10,319 nt of DNA from an uncultured Oscillospiraceae bacterium (GTDB taxonomy: Bacteria > Bacillota > Clostridia > Oscillospirales > Acutalibacteraceae), in NCBI GenBank assembly GCA_900549155.1, contig URNF01000072.1, forward strand, positions 1-10,319. Reading direction: 5' to 3'. Positions 5,999-10,319 of the stretch are shown in pieces. Below the pieces are notes generated by a model. It was not told where the DNA came from. It was given only the letters and a program-made list of their open reading frames with translations, and searched no databases. The position numbers and the translations under genes are program-made. The first letter of the stretch is position 1. Every line of letters starts with the position of its first letter.

Positions 5999-7924
5999 TT
6001 AAGACAGTTTGACCGGTTCAAAGGAGCGTCCCTCGCCGATATAATAGCGGCTGAACATCTCATAGAACTGCAAACGCATGACCTGAATGGCAACAAGCAG
6101 CGCTTCCATCACCATCACCAGCCCGTTGCCGAGGATGACCGTGACGGTATAGCCGAATGTGCCGAAAATGTTTGCCAGCGCAAAGACCGCCATCATCATG
6201 CCCGCATGCACCAGCACAAATGCGCCGACGCGCAGAAAGGACATGGTGTTGGAAAGATAGGACAGCATCGTTTCAAAAAGCTCAAAAAAGTTTTGCAGAA
6301 TGAAATCGCCGATGCTCTCCGGCAGCCAGTCTTTTTTGCCGGAAACCAGTTTGCCGAGCGGCTCGCGCAGGAAGATCAGCAGCACAGGCAGCACGATCAG
6401 CAAAAGCACATACGGCAGCGTCATCAGACGGATCTTCAGCACCAGCTGACAGACAAGCCCCGCCACCAGCGATGTGTAGAAGACAAGTCCCGCGATGCCG
6501 CTTGCACCGAACAGACCGGTCTCAAAATCCCGCCGCCGCAGTGCGGACACGATGTTCAGCAGCATGGAAACGACGATGAGCACAAATCCGATGGCGACCG
6601 CCGTGACAATGATGCGTGTCGCCGTCGCCGATGCCATGACCTCGATCGGCTTTTCGTTCAAGCCGAACAGGGCTTTATACATGGGATCGAGCAGATGCTC
6701 AAAGCCGAACACCGAGCCATAGACAAGCCCGAAAACCGCGGAACTGATGCCGCAGGGAATGAGAATTCTGCCGATGTCCATTTTCTTGCATTTCCACATC
6801 AGCCAGCCGACAAGCGCCACCAAAAGCCCCTGCCCCACGTCGCCGAACATCACGCCGAACAGCAGTGTGTAGGTGATGGCGACAAAAGCGGTGGGATCGA
6901 TCTCGTTATAGCACGGCAGTCCGTACATTCCGACCAAATATTCAAACGGGCGGAAAATGCGCGGATTTTTCAGCGCCACAGGCGGCGTGTGCCGCCCGTC
7001 CTCTTCGGCAGGCTTGAAAGTGACCGTGATGTCGGCAATATCCGCCATACGCTTTTTGAGCGTGTTTTCCTCGCTTGCCAGCACCCAGCCGTTGAGCGTG
7101 AACTTATCGGCATAGCGCGCAGCATAGCGGCGAATGTCAAAGCAGGCGGAGCACTGCTGCAGACAGGCACAGACGCTGCTGCACTCCGCGCTCTTTTCTT
7201 TCCAAAGCATCTGCAGCTGTGCCTGTGTGTCGGCACGTTCCTTTTGCAACGCTTCCGTTTTTGCGGTCATTTCCGCCAAAATTTCCTCCGGCGTTCCCTC
7301 AACATCCGGAATGTGCATCCTCTCAAAATACATGCTGGAGAAGATGCGGTCGACTTCCTCGGCAAAATCCACGGGGGCAAAATAGACGCCCCAATAATAT
7401 GCCGTGTCACAGGCACCGGGGAAAAACAGCACATAAGGGTTATCGTCATAGGCGCCGAGCTTACGGTAGCTTTCAAGCGGCAGTCTGCCGAAACGCACCT
7501 TGATGGTCTTGCAGTGCAGCACGCTTTCAAAGTCAATGTTCAGTCCGCGCAGATGCTCAAACTGCTCGCGTTCCGCTTTCAGTGCCGCGATGCGGTCGTC
7601 GCAGGCGTTGCGCGCGGCAGTGATCTCATCGACCTCCGCGACAAACGTGTTGGCAAAGTCAATAGCTTCTCCGTCCGACAGCCTTGCCGCCTTTGCGTGA
7701 GCATCCGGCTTCAGCCCTGCGTTTTGCAGACAGCCGTGCAACGCGGACAGCGGCGCTGTGAACGGGTTTTCCTCGCGCACGACCGAAAAGGCAGAGGTGT
7801 CCGAATAATAGGACAGCGTGTCATCCGGCTGGAAAACGCCGCTTTCGCCGCAAGCACGCGTCACGGCGCCGAGCGCTTCCAGACTGCCGCTGATGTTCAC
7901 CAGCTTCATTTTTGAAACAGCCAC
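5999..7924 (-). CDS. ntpI: V-type ATP synthase subunit I (stator and ion channel)
   Basis: Subunit I is the membrane stator (a-subunit homologue) that holds the half-channels against the K ring and anchors the peripheral stalks. The 641 residues match the family. A cytoplasmic part (1-330) includes two helical arms (about 95-130 and 208-262). The membrane part carries about seven to eight helices from residue 343 on. Diagnostic motifs are YNEIDPTAFVAITYTLLFG (339-357), MFGDVGQG (359-366), LSNTMSFLRVGAF (557-569) with R565 as the essential channel arginine, and the C-terminal MEALLVAIQVMRLQFYEMFS (606-625). Translation most likely starts at GTG (7924), because AGAAAGGAGG lies nine bases upstream and the N-terminus MAVSKMKLV then fits the family. 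The ATG at 7909 would be too far from that site. The arm around 248-261 is unusually cysteine-rich. Confidence 0.96.
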   Translation of the reverse strand: MAVSKMKLVNISGSLEALGAVTRACGESGVFQPDDTLSYYSDTSAFSVVREENPFTAPLSALHGCLQNAGLKPDAHAKAARLSDGEAIDFANTFVAEVDEITAARNACDDRIAALKAEREQFEHLRGLNIDFESVLHCKTIKVRFGRLPLESYRKLGAYDDNPYVLFFPGACDTAYYWGVYFAPVDFAEEVDRIFSSMYFERMHIPDVEGTPEEILAEMTAKTEALQKERADTQAQLQMLWKEKSAECSSVCACLQQCSACFDIRRYAARYADKFTLNGWVLASEENTLKKRMADIADITVTFKPAEEDGRHTPPVALKNPRIFRPFEYLVGMYGLPCYNEIDPTAFVAITYTLLFGVMFGDVGQGLLVALVGWLMWKCKKMDIGRILIPCGISSAVFGLVYGSVFGFEHLLDPMYKALFGLNEKPIEVMASATATRIIVTAVAIGFVLIVVSMLLNIVSALRRRDFETGLFGASGIAGLVFYTSLVAGLVCQLVLKIRLMTLPYVLLLIVLPVLLIFLREPLGKLVSGKKDWLPESIGDFILQNFFELFETMLSYLSNTMSFLRVGAFVLVHAGMMMAVFALANIFGTFGYTVTVILGNGLVMVMEALLVAIQVMRLQFYEMFSRYYIGEGRSFEPVKLS

Positions 7925-7929
7925 ATCGG

Positions 7930-8970
7930 TCAGCCTCCTTTCTGTTCATACAGCACCAGATATTTCAGAATATCCGATGTGGGCAGGGCGTAGCGCACGC
8001 CCTCGATAATGTGAATGAGATTATGCAGCTCGATCTCCGCCAAAATGGCATATGCCATGCAGATCACTGCAGGCTCGGCGGAAAAATGGATGTCGTGCCG
8101 TGCCGCAAAATACGGGATGCGTTCTTCCAGCATGTCGATGCTTTTGCGCTCCTCTGTCGGCACCTGTCTGCCGAGACGGGTGGCATAAAAGACACTTGCG
8201 GCTTCTTCGGCGCTTCCCGCTTCAACCATGGCGTCCAGTTCCTTTTGCGTGAAATTGCCGCCGCTCGGGAGCAGGGCGTCGCGAATCTCCGCAGGCGATG
8301 ATCCGAAAAATTCTTTCATGCGCCAAATGCGGCAGAAATTCTGCACATCCATGCGACTGCCGAGAAGTGCGGAAAGCTGTTTGCCCGCGGTCCCCGTTTC
8401 CTCATGCAAAAAGCGATCGGAGCTGCGCAGCAATGCGGTTTCCAGCGCGGTGACCGTGGGGAGCTTTGCGTCGTTTTCAAATTTTTCGAGTACAGCGGCA
8501 TACGGTGTGTTCCGCAGCTCCTCCGCCAGCTCTTTCACGGTTTTGCAGGCGTTCATACGCACGGGATCCAATGAAGATCCCGCAGCCAGCGTCGCCGTGG
8601 ATAAAAACCAGGTATTGTCGGGGTCGGCGGTCTTTGCCCGCAGCCAACGCAGGATCCAGTGCACCTCGATCTGCTGCTGGTGATACATGCCGACGACTGC
8701 GTCGATCTGCTTGTCATAGCCATACAGCTTTTTCAGATTTTCAGCGGTCTTCAGCCGCAGAAGCTGCTCAAGCGCACCGCGGTGGACGGTGTTTTCCTTG
8801 ACATCCGTCAGCACGGTCTTATAGCTTGTCTGTGCTTTCAGATAGGACACGATCTCGCCGACGGAGCGACAGGTGCACAGCTCACCGTATTGCTTTTCGG
8901 TGAGCCGCTTGCCGTACAGGGCGCGTGCGCGTGCGGCAGCCGCATGACCTGCGGCAACTTTACGCGCCAT
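7930..8970 (-). CDS. ntpC: V-type ATP synthase subunit C (socket between rotor shaft and ring)
   Basis: Subunit C (AC39/d family) is the funnel-shaped socket sitting on the K ring and receiving the D/F shaft. From the ATG at 8970 the product has 346 residues, normal for the family. It is soluble and mostly helical, with the family pattern of repeated helical units: an opening AAARARALYGKRLTEKQYGE (10-29), CRSVGEIVSYLKAQTSY (about 33-49), a middle HWILRWLRAK region, and a last domain containing AILAEIELHNLIHIIEGVRY, in which E-x-x-N-[LI] is the typical late motif. The frame stays open upstream to 9147, but that part is arginine-rich out-of-frame readthrough of the G/H gene and not C-like. The start overlaps the G/H stop by 11 bases; AAGGA is close upstream. 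The stop is five bases before the I start. Placement ahead of subunit I is unusual. Confidence 0.93.
   Translation of the reverse strand: MARKVAAGHAAAARARALYGKRLTEKQYGELCTCRSVGEIVSYLKAQTSYKTVLTDVKENTVHRGALEQLLRLKTAENLKKLYGYDKQIDAVVGMYHQQQIEVHWILRWLRAKTADPDNTWFLSTATLAAGSSLDPVRMNACKTVKELAEELRNTPYAAVLEKFENDAKLPTVTALETALLRSSDRFLHEETGTAGKQLSALLGSRMDVQNFCRIWRMKEFFGSSPAEIRDALLPSGGNFTQKELDAMVEAGSAEEAASVFYATRLGRQVPTEERKSIDMLEERIPYFAARHDIHFSAEPAVICMAYAILAEIELHNLIHIIEGVRYALPTSDILKYLVLYEQKGG
7934..7943 (-). promoter_or_regulatory. Strong ribosome binding site setting the GTG start of subunit I
   Basis: The minus strand reads AGAAAGGAGG, nine bases before the GTG at 7924 and inside the last codons of subunit C. 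The alternative ATG at 7909 would be 24 bases away, too far. This site therefore decides the non-ATG start. Confidence 0.85.
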
Positions 8971-9310
8971 GATCCTTCGCCTGCCTTTCCGGCGACGGCG
9001 TCGGACGCGTTGCGTTCTCGACGATCGTTGCAAGCCACGCATCGTGCTTTTCCGCATACCGCTCCTGCAGACGCCCGGATTGTTTGTCAAAGTATTTTTG
9101 CCGTCTTTTCCAACGCTGTTCAAACAGCGTGCGGTCGTTTTCGGCATCGATCTGAATACGCCGTCGCGCCTGATCGAGATAGTTTTCGCGGAGCTTCAGC
9201 ACCTTTTCGGTGATCTGCCCCTCCGCTTCCAGCTTTTCCTGTTGCGCTTTATCCAGCACCTGCTGGGCGCGACGATCCACTTCAACGATACGTCGAATCA
9301 TATCCTCCAT
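8960..9310 (-). CDS. V-type ATP synthase subunit G/H (peripheral stalk coiled coil)
   Basis: This small protein pairs with subunit E in the stator stalks. In other organisms it is called AhaH, subunit G or NtpF. The 116 residues are almost wholly one charged helix without a predicted membrane segment or globular domain: MEDMIRRIVEVDRRAQQVLD, then a long run rich in Glu, Gln, Lys and Arg (about 21-100), including EKLEAEGQITEKVLKLRENY and WKRRQKYFDKQ. The MEDMI-x-x-I-x-x-x-D-x-x-A-x-x-x-x-x-x-A start is a good match to the family. The assignment also rests on position at the head of a V-ATPase operon and on the otherwise missing stalk subunit. AAAGG lies about ten bases before the ATG. The gene follows the UPF0210 stop by 21 bases and overlaps subunit C by 11. 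Sequence conservation in this family is low. Confidence 0.85.
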   Translation of the reverse strand: MEDMIRRIVEVDRRAQQVLDKAQQEKLEAEGQITEKVLKLRENYLDQARRRIQIDAENDRTLFEQRWKRRQKYFDKQSGRLQERYAEKHDAWLATIVENATRPTPSPERQAKDHGA

Positions 9311-9331
9311 GTCATCGTCACCTTTCGCTTG

Positions 9332-10319
9332 TCAGTTTTTGAGACTTTGCATCGGCGCGGGAATCCTGCCGCCGCGCGCAATGAACCGTGCCGGAGACAC
9401 GGTGTTGATGGGCATGACCGGTCCGCTGCCGAGCAGTCCGCCGAAGGACAATTCGTCGCCGACCTTTTTGCCGATGGCGGGAATGACGCGCACCGCCGTC
9501 GTTTTGGAATTGACCATGCCGATTGCCGCTTCGTCCGCAATCAGCGCGGAGATCACCTCAGCGGGCGTGTCGCCCGGCAGGTTGATCATATCCAGTCCGA
9601 CGGAGCACACCGCCGTCATGGCTTCCAGCTTTTCAAGGCGCAGGCAGCCGTTTCGCGCCGCCGCGATCATGCCGGCATCCTCTGTCACCGGAATGAACGC
9701 ACCGGAAAGGCCGCCGACGTGCGAGGACGCCATGACACCGCCCTTTTTCACGGCATCGTTGAGCAGCGCCAGCGCCGCCGTCGTGCCGCAGGCACCGCAG
9801 CATTCCAGCCCCATTTCTTCCAATATATGTGCGACCGAGTCGCCGACAGCCGGTGTCGGTGCAAGAGAAAGATCCACAATGCCGAACGGCACGCCGAGAC
9901 GGCGGGAAGCCTCTCTTGCGACCAGCTGCCCCATGCGGGTGATTTTGAAGGCGGTACGCTTGATGATGTCCGCAACGCCCGTCAGATCGCAATCCCCCGC
10001 CTTTTTCAGCGCAGCACGCACCACGCCCGGACCGGAAACACCGACGTTGATGACGCTGTCCGGTTCGCCGGGCCCGTGGAACGCGCCCGCCATGAACGGG
10101 TTATCTTCGGGTGCATTGCACAGCACGACCAGCTTTGCGGGACCGATGCAATCCCTGTCAGCAGTCCGTTCGGCGGCATCGCGGATGATCCTGCCCATCA
10201 TACCGACGGCGTCCATGTTGATGCCTGCTTTTGTTGAACCAATGTTCACAGATGCGCAAATGTGCTCGGTTTCGGAAAGCGCTTCGGGAATGGCGGCAAT
10301 CAGCTCACGGTCGCCCGCC
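9332..10319 (-). CDS. UPF0210 / DUF711 (PFL-like) family protein, 5' end outside window
   Basis: This belongs to the UPF0210 family (DUF711), often labelled PFL family protein because of distant resemblance to pyruvate formate-lyase; its function is not established. About 329 C-terminal residues are visible of a family length near 450. The frame is open to the right window edge. Characteristic segments are CASVNIGSTKAGINMDAVG near the visible start, VINVGVSGPGVVRAAL, the GTTAALALLNDAVKKGGVMA stretch, VGGLSGAFIPVTEDAGM, LEAMTAVCSVGLDMINLPGD, GMVNSKTTAVRVIP, and the family ending GGRIPAPMQSLKN. A GTG at 10249 falls inside the conserved SVNIGST segment, so it is not the true start. A CCGAC cysteine cluster precedes GTTAALALLND. 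In many bacteria this gene follows an ACT-domain gene, which would lie outside. Its stop is only 21 bases before the ATPase G/H start, so they are probably co-transcribed. Confidence 0.92.
   Translation of the reverse strand, partial: AGDRELIAAIPEALSETEHICASVNIGSTKAGINMDAVGMMGRIIRDAAERTADRDCIGPAKLVVLCNAPEDNPFMAGAFHGPGEPDSVINVGVSGPGVVRAALKKAGDCDLTGVADIIKRTAFKITRMGQLVAREASRRLGVPFGIVDLSLAPTPAVGDSVAHILEEMGLECCGACGTTAALALLNDAVKKGGVMASSHVGGLSGAFIPVTEDAGMIAAARNGCLRLEKLEAMTAVCSVGLDMINLPGDTPAEVISALIADEAAIGMVNSKTTAVRVIPAIGKKVGDELSFGGLLGSGPVMPINTVSPARFIARGGRIPAPMQSLKN

Noticed and set aside
5867..7915. A 682-codon open frame on the plus strand opposite subunits I and K
   Set aside because: It is antisense to two well-identified membrane subunits and reads as His/Arg/Gln-rich sequence with no recognisable motif. 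Long antisense frames are expected in GC-rich genes, because TTA, CTA and TCA codons are rare in the sense frame. No ribosome site or promoter is apparent.
8971..9147. Possible 59-residue N-terminal extension of subunit C
   Set aside because: The extension lies in another frame of the G/H gene and is arginine-rich with no likeness to subunit C. The ATG at 8970 gives the normal family length and N-terminus.
8969..10237. A 422-codon open frame on the plus strand opposite the UPF0210 and G/H genes
   Set aside because: The sense-strand products match known families across the same region. The antisense protein is Arg/His-rich with no family resemblance.

Overview
The window is a compact, single-direction gene cluster. 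All eleven genes lie on the minus strand, so transcription runs from the right edge to the left. It holds a complete nine-gene bacterial A/V-type ATPase operon with a different gene attached at each end. The high GC content, the strong AGGAGG-type ribosome sites, the V-type rather than F-type ATPase, the UPF0210 protein and an Nfn-type flavoprotein all suggest a strictly anaerobic, fermentative member of the Clostridia (Oscillospiraceae/Ruminococcaceae-like). That placement is inference, because no rRNA or other taxonomic marker is present.

Layout in transcription order: the 3' two-thirds of a UPF0210/DUF711 (PFL-like) gene (10319-9332, start outside the window); ATPase subunit G/H (9310-8960), C (8970-7930), I (7924-5999), K (about 5977-5513), F (5501-5187), E (5172-4579), A (4556-2799), B (2802-1375) and D (1357-749); then the 5' part of nfnA (734-1, 3' end outside the window). 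Every junction is an overlap or a gap of 22 bases or less. I see no internal terminator, no room for an intergenic promoter, and no RNA gene, repeat, mobile element or CRISPR array. No gene-free stretch approaches 300 bases.

How the genes work together: A and B form the hexameric catalytic head, D and F the central rotor shaft, and C the socket joining the shaft to the membrane ring of K. I is the stator that carries the ion channel, and E with G/H forms the peripheral stalks. Together they make a complete rotary machine coupling ATP hydrolysis or synthesis to ion movement. Residues in K favour H+ over Na+ as the coupling ion. The NfnA-like gene right after subunit D belongs to the electron-bifurcating NADH-dependent ferredoxin:NADP+ oxidoreductase. 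If its NfnB partner follows outside the window, this transcript would carry both an ion-pumping ATPase and a redox-balancing enzyme.

The least ordinary points are: the subunit order G-C-I-K-F-E-A-B-D, with C and F moved relative to the classic I-K-E-C-F-A-B-D order; a K subunit with a non-c-like N-terminal hairpin that ends in a possible signal-peptidase site; a five-cysteine cluster in the coiled coil of subunit I; and the fusion of nfnA and a UPF0210 gene to the ATPase transcript. I found no clearly new system. This is a housekeeping energy locus with unusual linkage and details.
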